64,000 bases of DNA from Nocardia asteroides (GCA_019930625.1 CP082844.1:2728001-2792000); one strand, 5' to 3'. Positions 19,025 to 28,310 are shown, counted from the stretch's first letter. Notes: generated from the sequence alone by a model not told the origin. Numbers and translations are program-made.

Positions 19025-20406
19025 CGCACGGTCACCTCGGTGCGCGCGCCCAGGCTCGCGGCGTCGGCGTGATCGATGCTCTCCAAGGACAGCCCCTTCG
19101 TCTCTTTCGCGACGAGCACGGCGATCGCGCTCACCGCCGCCGCGCCCGCCAGATACCAGGCGATCGGCACCGCGGAGTGGTAGGTGTTCAGCAGCCGGAC
19201 GGCGATGATCGGCGCCAGCGAACCGGCCACGATCGAGGTCACCTGGTAGCCGAGGGACACACCGGAATAGCGCATCCGGGTGGGGAACATCTCGGCCATG
19301 ATCGCGGGCTGCCCGGCGTACATGAAGGCGTGGAAGACCAGGCCGATGATGATGGCGGACATGATGACCACGTTGTGGCCGCTGTCCATCATGGGGAAGG
19401 CGAAGAAGCCCCAGGTGCCCGCGGTCAGCGCGCCGACCAGGTAGACCGGTTTGCGGCCGAAGCGGTCGGACAGCCGGCCCACCAGCGGAATCGTCACGAA
19501 GTGCACCGCGTGCGCGGCCAGCAGCCACCACAGGATCACCTCGGTGTCGGCGTGCACCTGCACCTTCAGATAGGTGATCGTGAACGTGACCACCAGGTAG
19601 TACATGACGTTCTCGCCGAAACGCAGTCCCATCGCGGTGAGTACGCCGCGCGGGTAGCGGCGCAGCACCTCGACCACGCTCAGCGACGTCGCCTTGATCT
19701 GCTCGGCTTCCTGCTGCGCCGCGACGAAGATCGGCGCGTCGGTGATCTTGGTGCGGATGTAGTAGCCGATCAGCACCACCACCGCCGACAACCAGAACGC
19801 CACTCGCCAGCCCCAGCCGAGGAACGACTCGTCCGACAACGTGGAGGTGAGGACCAACAGCACGACCGTCGCCAGCAGGTTGCCAGCAGGGACGCCCGCT
19901 TGTGGCCAGCTCGCCCAGAATCCCCGGCTGCGACTGGGACTGTGCTCGGCGACCAGCAGCACCGCGCCGCCCCATTCCCCGCCGACCGCGAAACCCTGGA
20001 TGAAGCGCAGCGCCACCAGCAGCGCGGGCGCCCAGTAGCCGATCTGTCCGAAGGTGGGCAGGCAGCCCATCAGGAACGTCGCGCTGCCCACCAGGATCAG
20101 GCTGAATTGCAGCAGCTTCTTGCGGCCGTACTTGTCGCCGAAATGTCCGAAGACCACGCCGCCGAGCGGGCGCGCCGCGAAACCGACCGCGTAGGTCACG
20201 AACGCGGCGAGGATGGCGTCCAGATCGCTGGTGCCCTTGGCGAAGAACACCTTACTGAACACCAGCGTGGCGGCGGTGCCGTAGAGGAAGAACTCGTACC
20301 ACTCCACGACCGTGCCCGCCATCGACGCGGCCACCACGCGGCGCAGGCCGCTGGTCGTGCCCTCCGCGTCCTTCGCCGGTGTCGCTCCGGCGCTGTGCTC
20401 CCTCAT
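19021..20406 (-). CDS. MHS-family MFS proton symporter
   Basis: 461 residues from the ATG at 20406; the longer frame starts inside the regulatory region. Twelve hydrophobic segments are expected. MHS-subfamily markers are VVEWYEFFLYGTAATLVF in the first helix, 'RPLGGVVFGHFGDKYGRKK', 'LRFIQGFAVGGEWGGAVLL' and 'GRLSDRFGRKPVYL'. The family imports carboxylates such as shikimate, proline betaine and 2-oxoglutarate. Coupling to a 3-hydroxybutyrate dehydrogenase gene suggests uptake of 3-hydroxybutyrate or a related short hydroxy acid. Confidence 0.9.
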   Translation of the reverse strand: MREHSAGATPAKDAEGTTSGLRRVVAASMAGTVVEWYEFFLYGTAATLVFSKVFFAKGTSDLDAILAAFVTYAVGFAARPLGGVVFGHFGDKYGRKKLLQFSLILVGSATFLMGCLPTFGQIGYWAPALLVALRFIQGFAVGGEWGGAVLLVAEHSPSRSRGFWASWPQAGVPAGNLLATVVLLVLTSTLSDESFLGWGWRVAFWLSAVVVLIGYYIRTKITDAPIFVAAQQEAEQIKATSLSVVEVLRRYPRGVLTAMGLRFGENVMYYLVVTFTITYLKVQVHADTEVILWWLLAAHAVHFVTIPLVGRLSDRFGRKPVYLVGALTAGTWGFFAFPMMDSGHNVVIMSAIIIGLVFHAFMYAGQPAIMAEMFPTRMRYSGVSLGYQVTSIVAGSLAPIIAVRLLNTYHSAVPIAWYLAGAAAVSAIAVLVAKETKGLSLESIDHADAASLGARTEVTVR

Positions 20407-20530
20407 CGCACTTCTCCTTCGTGCCCGGGGCCACACGCCGGGTCTCGGTGTGATGGCCCCCACAATGCTTGGCTGCACAGAGTATTGGTGCAGACGAATC
20501 GCGCCGCAATGACCATTAATGCAGTTCGGT

Positions 20531-20546
20531 TCTGCAAAGATGCAGA
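20531..20546. promoter_or_regulatory. LysR-type palindrome TCTGC-N6-GCAGA upstream of the MHS transporter
   Basis: TCTGCAAAGATGCAGA lies 125 bases before the transporter start. It differs in one of 16 bases from the element directly before the LysR start at 22574-22589. Additional TGCAG/CTGCA half-sites crowd 20470-20570. The gap 20407-20678 has no gene. Confidence 0.6.
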
Positions 20547-20678
20547 TACCTGCGGCTGCGGCAGCATTCAGGCTGAAGTCGGCAGGCGTTCACGGGCCCG
20601 GAACGGGCGCGAATTTCGGATGCGGCCCGGTGCGCGATCCGCTCGGCGGAGCCGGTGATCGGCTCAGGGCGAAGAGCT

Positions 20679-22184
20679 CTACGTGGTGACCCCGATCAGG
20701 TTCGTATCACGGTTCTCGATCTCTTCGGTCGTGTTCTGCGGGGCGGATGGGCGTACTCTGTGCAGGGCCGCGTAGCCCGCGGTCGCGAGGACCAGCGCGA
20801 CGAATATGCCGAGATTGCTGCTGCCCAAGCCGCCGGCGCGGGCGGCTGGAGTGAACAGATATCCGAGCAGCGGGCCGATGTGCGGATCGGGCGAGGTGAT
20901 CAAGCCGAACCCGACGAGGGTCGCGACGGTCAGGCAGCCGACCCCGGCACGGTTCACCCTGCCGTAAGCGCCGACCGGGCTGAACAGGGCCGTCCGGTCG
21001 TAGCCGATGTGGCGTCGCTGCCACAGGTCGACGACGAAGATTCCGGACCAGGCGGCCATCACCACCGCCGTCGTGGTCAGGAATGCCTGGAACGGGGCGA
21101 AGAAGCCCGGAGCGGCGAAGACGACATAGCCACCGGCGCCCGCGATCAGCACCGCGTCGATGAGCACGGTGTAGTGCCTCGGCATCCGCACGCCCAAGGT
21201 CTGCAACGCCAGGCCCGAGGAGTACAGGCCGATGATGGAGCCGGACACGAAACCCACCAACGCCAGGATCAGATACGGCACCAAGAACCAGGTGGGCAGA
21301 TGGGCCGACAAGGCGCTGATCGGATCGGTCGCGGCTCTGGCCGCGACCTCCGGATCACCGGCAGCCAGCAGCGTCCCGAATCCCATCAACACGACGGCGG
21401 GCGCGGTGCCGCCGAAGGTGATCCATCCCACCAGCGCACCTCTACCGGTCTCGCGTGGCAGATAGCGGGTGTAGTCGGCCGCGCAGTTCACCCAGCTCAG
21501 GCCCAGCAGACTGGCGGTCAACATGATCCCGCCCGTGAACGCGCCGAAACTGGCCCGGCCGTGGGTCGCGAACGAGATCTCGGGCAGCGTCAGCACGCAG
21601 TAGACCACCGACAGCGCGGTGAATACCAGGGCGAACCACTTCTGGATCCGCAGGATCACGTGGCAGCCGTAGATGCCGACCACCGTGCTGGCCAGGACGA
21701 CGAGGCAGAGTGTGACGACCATGAGCGGTCTGGTATCCATCTCCGGGTCGAGCCGATGGGCAACGGTGCGGGCCGCGAGGGTCGCCAGGACCGCCGAGAA
21801 GGTCTCCCACCCCACCAGCGCCAGATAACTGATCAAGGTCGGGACCTTGTTGCCGTGAAATCCGAATGCCGCGCGGCCGGCCACCATGGTCGCCGCCCCG
21901 CCTCGCTGCCCGGCCAGTGACACCAGAGCGAGCAGCAGGAACGACAGCACCGCACCGGCCGCCGCCGCCAGCGCCGCCAGGTGCCAGTCGAGGCCCAATG
22001 CCATGACATACGGACCGAACGACACCAGCAGCACGTTGCAACTGGTGCCCGCCCACGGCCAGAACTGCGCGCGCGGTTTACCTCGACGCTCCTCATCGGT
22101 GACCCATTCGGCGCCTTTGCGCTCGACGGACCATTCCGAAGTTTTCGCTGAAGCCGCTGGAGCTGTTGCCATGCCGAGATCCAT
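20679..22184 (-). CDS. NCS1-family purine/cytosine/allantoin-type permease
   Basis: 501 residues from the ATG at 22184 (MDLGMATAPAASAKTSEWS); the ATG at 22172 is an alternative. Membrane protein with about 12 segments. NCS1 features are a cytosolic N terminus with 'ERRGKPRAQFWPWAGTSCN', the first-helix region 'SFGPYVMALGLDWHLAAL', 'GRAAFGFHGNKVPTLISYLA', and the 'WVNCAADYTRYLP' segment typical of cytosine/purine permeases. It lies between the ketone-body genes and the LysR gene with no enzyme partner next to it, so the substrate (nucleobase, hydantoin or vitamin) cannot be named. Confidence 0.88.
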   Translation of the reverse strand: MDLGMATAPAASAKTSEWSVERKGAEWVTDEERRGKPRAQFWPWAGTSCNVLLVSFGPYVMALGLDWHLAALAAAAGAVLSFLLLALVSLAGQRGGAATMVAGRAAFGFHGNKVPTLISYLALVGWETFSAVLATLAARTVAHRLDPEMDTRPLMVVTLCLVVLASTVVGIYGCHVILRIQKWFALVFTALSVVYCVLTLPEISFATHGRASFGAFTGGIMLTASLLGLSWVNCAADYTRYLPRETGRGALVGWITFGGTAPAVVLMGFGTLLAAGDPEVAARAATDPISALSAHLPTWFLVPYLILALVGFVSGSIIGLYSSGLALQTLGVRMPRHYTVLIDAVLIAGAGGYVVFAAPGFFAPFQAFLTTTAVVMAAWSGIFVVDLWQRRHIGYDRTALFSPVGAYGRVNRAGVGCLTVATLVGFGLITSPDPHIGPLLGYLFTPAARAGGLGSSNLGIFVALVLATAGYAALHRVRPSAPQNTTEEIENRDTNLIGVTT

Positions 22185-22590
22185 TCGCCGAGGGCCGCGG
22201 CCGGCTGCGGGCACCGGGCCCCGACCATTACGTATACTTATCTATTGTGCCGTTGAATGATGGCTCATTGTATGGCGGTTTAGTGCTGAGCGGAACCATC
22301 GTTGATAGAGCAACTATTGAGGCGCAACGGATCTGACGCTCGGGGGAAGCAAGCGTTTTCGATCAGGTAGGCGTTATCGGAGCGCGGATTGCTCCTTCGG
22401 TCGCGTTCTGGGTGATGCGCCGCGGACTCCCTCACACCTGATCAACGACCCGTTATCGAACGGCGTATGGCCTGGTGACGCAGAACTTGCGGTGCTGCCC
22501 ACGATCAGGTGTCGGTCCGGCCCAGAGCGGTCGGCCGCTTTCGAACAGTCGCCGGAGCGGCGGGCCGTTCCGTTCTGCGAAGATGCAGAG
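22185..22590. promoter_or_regulatory. Divergent intergenic region NCS1 permease / LysR with LysR-type palindrome
   Basis: About 400 bases without a gene. The part at 22228-22310 is AT-rich (ATACTTATCTATTGTG and ATTGTATGG) and is a plausible promoter area for the permease. At 22574-22589 the palindrome TCTGCGAAGATGCAGA ends one base before the LysR start codon, so regulator binding would block its own translation start region. Confidence 0.55.
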
Positions 22591-23517
22591 ATGAGCCCGG
22601 CTTCCGCGGGGTCTGCCCGACGTCCCAGCGCCGACGACCTCCTCGTTCTGCTCGCGGTCGGACGGTCCGGCCGCTTCGTCACCGCGGCCGAGGAACTCGG
22701 CATCAACCACACCACGATCTCCCGCCGCATCGCGGCGCTGGAACACACCCTCGGCGGCCGGGTGCTCATCCGGGTGGCGGGTGGCTGGGAGCTGACCGAT
22801 CTCGGCAAGGAGGCGCTCGCCGCCGCCGAGGCGGTGGAGTCGGCCGTGAAGTCCCTCGCGAGCGACGCGGGTGGGAACCGATCGCTGGAAGGCGTGGTCC
22901 GCATCTCGGCGACGGACGGCTTCAGCGCCTACATCGCCGCGCCGGCGGCCGCCGAAGTGCAGCGGCAGCACCCGAAGATCACGGTGGAGATCGTGGCGAC
23001 CACCCGGCGCGCGTCGCAACAACGTTCGGGACTCGACCTCGAGATCGTCGTCGGCGAGCCGCAAGTGCACCGCGCCACCGCCACCCACCTGGCCGACTAT
23101 TGCCTCGGCCTCTACGCCTCGCGCGATTACCTGCGCGACCACGGCACGCCCGCGACGATCGAGGACCTGGCCGAGCACCCGCTGGTGTACTTCATCGATT
23201 CCATGCTCCAAGTCGACGACCTCGACCTGGCCTCCAGCTTCGCGCCCGCAATGCGCGAATCCGTCACCTCCACCAATGTTTTCGTGCATGTGGAAGCCAC
23301 ACGCGCGGCAGCGGGCCTCGGCCTGCTGCCCTGCTTCATGGCCGATCGCCACGCGGATCTCGTTCGCGTGCTGGCCGATTCGGTGACGGTCACCCTCGGC
23401 TACTGGCTGGTCGCCCGCACCGAAACGCTCCGCCGCCCGGAAGTGGCCGCCGTCGTCACCGCGATCCGCGCCATGGTCGCCGACCAGCGCGACGTCCTTC
23501 TCGGACGCCTGGGCTGA
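22591..23517 (+). CDS. LysR-family transcriptional regulator
   Basis: 308 residues from the ATG at 22591, which directly follows a palindrome; the longer frame upstream is not needed. The N-terminal winged HTH occupies about residues 12-70 (DLLVLLAVGRSGRFVTAAEE, then INHTTISRRIAALEHTLGG). A periplasmic-binding-protein-like effector domain follows from about residue 95 to the end. The TCTGC-N6-GCAGA element is shared with the promoter of the MHS transporter-dehydrogenase operon, so this protein probably controls that operon as well as itself. Confidence 0.9.
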   Translation: MSPASAGSARRPSADDLLVLLAVGRSGRFVTAAEELGINHTTISRRIAALEHTLGGRVLIRVAGGWELTDLGKEALAAAEAVESAVKSLASDAGGNRSLEGVVRISATDGFSAYIAAPAAAEVQRQHPKITVEIVATTRRASQQRSGLDLEIVVGEPQVHRATATHLADYCLGLYASRDYLRDHGTPATIEDLAEHPLVYFIDSMLQVDDLDLASSFAPAMRESVTSTNVFVHVEATRAAAGLGLLPCFMADRHADLVRVLADSVTVTLGYWLVARTETLRRPEVAAVVTAIRAMVADQRDVLLGRLG

Positions 23518-23640
23518 CTTCCGCCGGGCGAACATCGGCGGCCCGAGCTGCGGAGCACACAGGTTCACCTGCGCTCCTGGACGTTTTCGCCCGAGATCTG
23601 TTTGGCTGGTGGCTTCGACGGATTCAGGAGGTACACACCT

Positions 23641-23940
23641 ATGGCGCTCATGCACTGGGGATTCATCTACACAGCGGCCGGCAGTGCCACGGGCGGCGAT
23701 GTCAGCGTCGTCGACACCGGAAAGTGCCGCACTGTCCTCGTGGGGGTGGAGAAGCCCGAGGAAGGCATCGAGGTCGCGCGCCGCCTGGTGGACGAGGGTG
23801 TGCAATTGATCGAGCTGTGCGGAGGGTTCGGGCCCGTTTGGGCAGGGCGCGTCATCGAGGCGATCGACGGTGCGGTGCCCGTGGGCACGGTCGGCTACGG
23901 GCCTGAAGCAGTCGACCAGGTGCACGCCATCTTCTCCTGA
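23641..23940 (+). CDS. DUF6506-family small protein
   Basis: 99 residues; a strong AGGAGGT site precedes the ATG at 23641. The sequence fits the DUF6506 pattern: MALMHWGFIYTAAG, then 'VLVGVEKPEEGIEVARRLVD', 'VQLIELCGGFGPVWAGRVIE' and 'VGTVGYGPEAVDQVHAIF'. No biochemical function is established for the family. It follows the LysR gene by 123 bases on the same strand but is probably transcribed on its own. Confidence 0.8.
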   Translation: MALMHWGFIYTAAGSATGGDVSVVDTGKCRTVLVGVEKPEEGIEVARRLVDEGVQLIELCGGFGPVWAGRVIEAIDGAVPVGTVGYGPEAVDQVHAIFS

Positions 23941-23981
23941 CCGTATGCCGCAAAGGCAGATCGCGTCTGTTGTTCTCCGAG

Positions 23982-25298
23982 TCAGGCCGTTCGGGCGAGG
24001 GTGTCGAATCGGTGGCGGAAGTGGTCTGCGTCGTCTCCCCGTGTGCGGGTGGCGGCTACGCGGACCGGGCGTAATTCGGCCAGAAGTCGTGGAGAGTTGA
24101 CGGGGCCTTCCAGGAGAGCCAGGGCGGTGTGCGCTTCGGTGATCGCCGCGGTGGAGTCACCGAGCCCGGCGAGAGCGGCGGCGAAATAGGCGCGGTACGA
24201 GGCTTCGTCCCGTGGGAAATAACCCCCGTGGGCCACGCTCTGGCGGCACAGTTCGGCCGCCTGGCCGTGGTGCCCGAGCATCCGGAGTCCTCGCGCCTCA
24301 TGGGCGTGCAACTCGGCCTCGTTCACGTGCTCCAACCATGCCGGGTCGTCCGGATTGTCGAGGCCGCGATCGGCCTCGCGCCACACTCGCGCCATCGCGC
24401 GATCGAACTCCTGCTGGTCACCGACGGCCGCGTACGCGGTTGCCTCCTCGGCGGCCTTCAGCGCGTTCATGCGAGCGGACGGTATGCCCCGGACGAGTTC
24501 TGTCGAACGCCGTGCGAGGCGCACGGGCTCGGCAAAAGAGGCGGGGGAGGACGCGGCGAGATTCGCGAGGTCTCCCAGGGCGGCGGCCAATAAGGCGTTG
24601 TCGCCGCACTGTTCGGCAAGCAGAACCGATTCCGTGAGTTGCCGCCAGGCAGTGCCAGGCCGATTGCTATCACGAGCCAGCCAAGCAACGGTATTCGACA
24701 GCCATCCGGTGGCACTCACCAATTCGGCCCCTAGGCGGTGGCCGTACGACCTGGAGTCCAGCAGCCGCCGTACCGAGGCGTATTGGCGCGCTGCGTAGTC
24801 GAATATGCCGCCGCCTCCGCGATGGTTGTCGTGCTCCCACAGCCGTTGTGTGAGCACCCGAATATAAGTGACATGCCCGGTGCCGACCCGAATCGGTTCA
24901 GCCGCCCTGGTCGGCGGTATGGAGACACCCGACACTGCAGTTATTGTCGCTGCCAGGCCGAATTGTCTGCGGTCCACGTCATCGACTCCTTCGCCACCCT
25001 CGTAGTCGATGGTCCCCGTATCGGGTGTCGCGAGCAAGAGGGGCAGCAGCGCGGAACGGGGAATCCCCAGCGCGTCGGCGGCGCGGACCAGTTCGCGGAT
25101 GTCGAAGATGGTCCCCACTTCCCCGCGCTCCACGCGGCCCGCGTGGGTGCGGTCCCAGTGCAGGAGTGCGCCGAAGTCGGCTTGCGACAAGCCCATCTCT
25201 CTGCGGACGAGGGCGAGGGCTTGACCGGGCCGACCCTCGGCGAGCAACTTGCGGAATTGCGGCGACTTCCACACGCCGTCCATCTCGTTGTCGAACAC
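23982..25298 (-). CDS. XRE-type regulator with TPR-like C-terminal region
   Basis: About 438 residues if the GTG at 25298 (with AGGGGG upstream) is used; ATG 25283 would give 433. Residues ~20-75 are a Cro/C1-type HTH (ALALVRREMGLSQADFGALL, then RTHAGRVERGEVGTIF). A DRRQFGLAATITAV linker resembles the transmembrane/TAT-like boundary often seen in these actinobacterial proteins. The rest is alpha-helical and TPR-like (WLARDSNRPGTAWRQLTESV, 'ALLAAALGDLANLAASSPA'). It is divergent from a small resolvase-like gene. Such proteins are common and usually of unknown target. Confidence 0.8.
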   Translation of the reverse strand: MFDNEMDGVWKSPQFRKLLAEGRPGQALALVRREMGLSQADFGALLHWDRTHAGRVERGEVGTIFDIRELVRAADALGIPRSALLPLLLATPDTGTIDYEGGEGVDDVDRRQFGLAATITAVSGVSIPPTRAAEPIRVGTGHVTYIRVLTQRLWEHDNHRGGGGIFDYAARQYASVRRLLDSRSYGHRLGAELVSATGWLSNTVAWLARDSNRPGTAWRQLTESVLLAEQCGDNALLAAALGDLANLAASSPASFAEPVRLARRSTELVRGIPSARMNALKAAEEATAYAAVGDQQEFDRAMARVWREADRGLDNPDDPAWLEHVNEAELHAHEARGLRMLGHHGQAAELCRQSVAHGGYFPRDEASYRAYFAAALAGLGDSTAAITEAHTALALLEGPVNSPRLLAELRPVRVAATRTRGDDADHFRHRFDTLARTA

Positions 25299-25557
25299 TT
25301 TCGGCCCCCTGTCCCGAAACGCACTGTCGTGCGCGAACTTTAAGCACGAATTCGCAGGCCGCGGGCGGCAACCGCAGATTCCGCACACCCGGTGCCGTGC
25401 GCTTGACAGCGTCGCGATGTTCCGTCCGTTCCTCGAGGCTCGAGGTGCGCGCGCCGCCGGGGTGATGTCGTGTCGGTACGGCACTCCGGACGCGGTGAGC
25501 CGCGAGCGGTGGCGAAAGCCCCCGGCGGCGGGCGCACCCATCGAACGAGAGGTGATC

Positions 25558-25914
25558 ATGAAGCCGAAAGTGGTCGGGTATCTGCGCCGCGACATCTCCG
25601 GGCGCCGCGCGCGCCGACACGAACTGGAGATCCGCGTGCTGGCGAAGTCGTCGGGGTTCGATCTGGCACGAACGCTGGTCGCAGGCCCCACCGCGCCCGC
25701 GTCGCTCGAGGCGCTGCTCACCGTGATCGGCCGCGTGGGCGCGATCGCGGTGATCACCCCGTCCCGGCACCATCTGGAAGACCGCGCGGACGCGCTCATG
25801 GCCGTGTGCGGGCTGATCACTCTGGACTCCAGGCACATTCCACCGCAGGGCGTGGGACGCCCCGCCGCACCATGGCCCCTCGGACCACGCTCGGGTGATC
25901 GAACGGACGCCTGA
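25558..25914 (+). CDS. Small resolvase-N-terminal-like protein
   Basis: 118 residues from the ATG at 25558 (GAGAGG upstream). The start KPKVVGYLRRDISGRRARRH and the later 'GRVGAIAVITPSRHHLED' resemble the first strand and the later core of serine-recombinase N-terminal domains. The length is that of the catalytic domain alone, with no DNA-binding tail, and the usual Arg-Val-Ser motif is replaced by RRDIS. It is divergent from the XRE/TPR regulator, an arrangement that suggests a functional pair. Its role is unknown; recombinase activity is unlikely. Confidence 0.5.
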   Translation: MKPKVVGYLRRDISGRRARRHELEIRVLAKSSGFDLARTLVAGPTAPASLEALLTVIGRVGAIAVITPSRHHLEDRADALMAVCGLITLDSRHIPPQGVGRPAAPWPLGPRSGDRTDA

Positions 25915-25981
25915 GGTGATCCATGCACACGAGTGTTCGGAGAGTGTCCGTTTCCACGGCCACCGTGGTACGTTTCCTTCG

Positions 25982-25997
25982 TTGAATGATCGTTCAA
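25982..25997. promoter_or_regulatory. TetR operator TTGAATGATCGTTCAA
   Basis: A near-perfect 16-bp palindrome (TTGAA arms) sits 14 bases upstream of the GTG start at 26012. The TTGAA-N6-TTCAA form with a central AT step is a classical TetR-family operator. It would repress the TetR-monooxygenase pair. Confidence 0.7.
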
Positions 25998-26011
25998 TCA
26001 GTGGAGTGGGC

Positions 26012-26611
26012 GTGGGAAGTCGACGAGAACAGGCGGAGTGGCGGCGCGAGCGCTTGCTCGACGCGGCGTTGGAAGTGTTCGCCGACAAGGGGATCGATGG
26101 AGCTTCGGTCAAGGACATCGCGGCTTCCGCCGGGGTGGCGCCGGGCCTGCTGTACCACTATTTCGCGGGCAAAGAGGCGTTGGTGACCGCGTTGCTGCGG
26201 GAGCGCGGGTTCTCGCGGCAGTTGCGCGAATCGCTGGAACAGGCGAAGGACAGGCCGGCGGCCGAGGTCTTGCCCCGGGTCATGCGTGAGTTCGACGGCG
26301 TGCTGGCGGCCAATGCCAAGCTGATCAGGCTGTTTTTCGCCGCCGGGCATTCGCACGAGAACGTGCGGGCGGTGCTGGCGGAGTTCGTGGGGGAAGGTCA
26401 GGCCGTGATGGCCGAGTATCTGCGCTCACGCGTGGCCGCGGGGGAGCTGCGTGCCCATGACGCGCACACGACCGCGACCGCTCTGTTCGCGACGCTGGCT
26501 GTCGGGTGCAGCACCGGCATCCCGGTCGATGCCGCCGAGCTGGCCGGTCTCGTGCTGCACGGACTTGTTCGACGCGCGCCATCCGAAGAAGAGAAGATCG
26601 CCGGTGCATGA
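26012..26611 (+). CDS. TetR-family regulator coupled to an FAD monooxygenase
   Basis: 199 residues from GTG 26012 (GTG 26006 is equally possible in frame). The HTH occupies about residues 12-58 (RLLDAALEVFADKGIDGASV, then VAPGLLYHYFAGKEALVTAL). The remainder is a TetR C-terminal helical domain. The monooxygenase gene starts inside its last codons, so the two are made together from the promoter covered by the palindrome at 25982. Confidence 0.9.
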   Translation: MGSRREQAEWRRERLLDAALEVFADKGIDGASVKDIAASAGVAPGLLYHYFAGKEALVTALLRERGFSRQLRESLEQAKDRPAAEVLPRVMREFDGVLAANAKLIRLFFAAGHSHENVRAVLAEFVGEGQAVMAEYLRSRVAAGELRAHDAHTTATALFATLAVGCSTGIPVDAAELAGLVLHGLVRRAPSEEEKIAGA

Positions 26612-27803
26612 CATGAAGGTGCGATGCTGCGTAGTGGGCGGCGGTCCCGCCGGGATGATGCTGGGCACGCTGCTGGCCCGGCAGGGCGTCGAGGTGGTCG
26701 TGCTGGAGAAACACGCGGACTTCCTGCGCGATTTCCGTGGCGACACCATCCATCCGTCCACTCAGGAACTCATTCACGAACTCGGCTGGCTGGACGAATT
26801 CCACCGCCTCCCGCACCGCACCATGGATCGCGTCACTGTCGCTGTCGGCGGCACGCCCGTGACATTCGCGGATTTCCGTAAGTTGCCGGTCCGCAGCCCG
26901 TACATCGCGTTCATGCCGCAATGGGAGTTCCTGAATTTCCTTGCGACCAAGGCTGTGGCTTTCCCGGGCTTCCAGCTCTGGCGGCGCGCCGAAGCAACCG
27001 ATCTGCTCATCGAGAACGACCGTGTCGTCGGCGTGCGAGCGACCACCGACACCGGGAACTACGAAATCCGTGCCGATCTCGTCGTGGCCGCCGATGGCCG
27101 CCACTCGCGTATGCGCGAGGCAGCCGGTCTGCGGGCCGAGGTGAGCTCGCCACCGATGGACGTCTTGTGGTTTCGGCTGTCGCGGCGAGAGACGGACCGG
27201 GTCGAGTTCTTCCAAGGAGGTAAAGGGGCGCTGGTCGCCATCGACCGCGGTGACTACTGGCAGGTGGCGTACACCATCCCCACGAATACCTACGAAGCAT
27301 TGCGCGCGCTCGGCATCGGGGAGCTACGCGACAGAATAAGCGCACTCGCTCCCGCGTTGCGCGACCGTGTTCACGAACTCGCGGGCTGGGACGACATCCA
27401 TCAACTCACGGTACGGGTGGACCGGCTCGATAATTGGTATCGACCAGGTCTGCTCTGCATCGGCGACGCCGCGCACGCCATGTCACCGGCGGGCGGTGTC
27501 GGCATCAACCTGGCCATTCAGGATGCCGTCGCGGCCGCGAACATCCTCGGCCCGAAACTGCTGGCACACAGCTTGACCGACGCCGATCCGCCGCGCGTGC
27601 AGGCCCGTCGCCAACTGCCCGTCAAAGTGACCCAGCTGTTCCAGATGGTCATTCTGCGCGACCTCTATCCCAAGAACCTGCACGACAACACAGCCACCCA
27701 CGTCCCCCCGATCTTCCGGCTTTTCCGGCGACTGCCCGCGCTGCGCCACGCGATGGGCCGCTTCATCGGGCTCGGCGTCCGGCCGGAACACATCCGGCCC
27801 TGA
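26604..27803 (+). CDS. FAD-dependent monooxygenase (aromatic hydroxylase/UbiH-like)
   Basis: 399 residues from GTG 26604, overlapping the TetR gene by eight bases; ATG 26613 is an alternative. Flavoprotein hydroxylase motifs are the Rossmann start VVGGGPAGMMLGTLLARQG, the DG motif in LVVAADGRHSRMREAAG, and the GD motif LLCIGDAAHAMSPAGGVGIN. The family hydroxylates aromatic or polyketide-like compounds with NAD(P)H and O2, and some members inactivate rifamycins. A dedicated TetR repressor suggests induction by a foreign aromatic compound. Confidence 0.88.
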   Translation: MHDMKVRCCVVGGGPAGMMLGTLLARQGVEVVVLEKHADFLRDFRGDTIHPSTQELIHELGWLDEFHRLPHRTMDRVTVAVGGTPVTFADFRKLPVRSPYIAFMPQWEFLNFLATKAVAFPGFQLWRRAEATDLLIENDRVVGVRATTDTGNYEIRADLVVAADGRHSRMREAAGLRAEVSSPPMDVLWFRLSRRETDRVEFFQGGKGALVAIDRGDYWQVAYTIPTNTYEALRALGIGELRDRISALAPALRDRVHELAGWDDIHQLTVRVDRLDNWYRPGLLCIGDAAHAMSPAGGVGINLAIQDAVAAANILGPKLLAHSLTDADPPRVQARRQLPVKVTQLFQMVILRDLYPKNLHDNTATHVPPIFRLFRRLPALRHAMGRFIGLGVRPEHIRP

Positions 27804-28037
27804 CCTCTGAAACGGCCTCTCGGTGGACGAGCTCGGCTCCGCCTCCCAACCTTGTCTCTGCATCCCGCATGGGCGATCGGGACGCCGCATGGGGCCATTG
27901 CCGACGATCGGTGTTTCCGCCGCGCCCGATCGGTCAACAAATGACAGCGGGCTGTCGGGAAGCCGACGCTCACCACACATCAGATCGTTTGCCCGGCAAT
28001 AAGAGTGCGCCGGGCGACGCGTGCAAGGAGGAATTGA

Positions 28038-28310
28038 GTGCGATCCATCCAAGCGGGAGCCCTCGTCATGGCGCTGGCCGCCGCGACCGTGATCGGAGCG
28101 AGTTCGGCGCAGGCCGAGGAGACCCTGCCCGGTGCGCCGAAGGACGAGATCATCTCGGTCGACATCAACCTGCTCGGCTGCTCCCTCGGAGCAGGCCTCG
28201 GCCTCGATCTCCTGCTCGCGCTCACCGCGGGCAACGGTTCCAGCGCGACCGTCGGCTCCGGCTTGGCCACCCGCCTGCGTGCCGCGGGCTGCCTGCCGTG
28301 GCAGCGCTGA
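28038..28310 (+). CDS. Small secreted protein with Sec signal peptide
   Basis: 90 residues, GTG start with AAGGAGG nine bases upstream. The first 26 residues form a signal peptide (Arg at position 2, hydrophobic core ALVMALAAATVIGA, cleavage site SAQA-EE). The mature part of about 64 residues has two Cys, in LLGCSLGAGLG and AAGCLPWQR, which could form one disulfide. No family recognised. The 234-base gap upstream holds its promoter and nothing else that I can name. Confidence 0.7.
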   Translation: MRSIQAGALVMALAAATVIGASSAQAEETLPGAPKDEIISVDINLLGCSLGAGLGLDLLLALTAGNGSSATVGSGLATRLRAAGCLPWQR

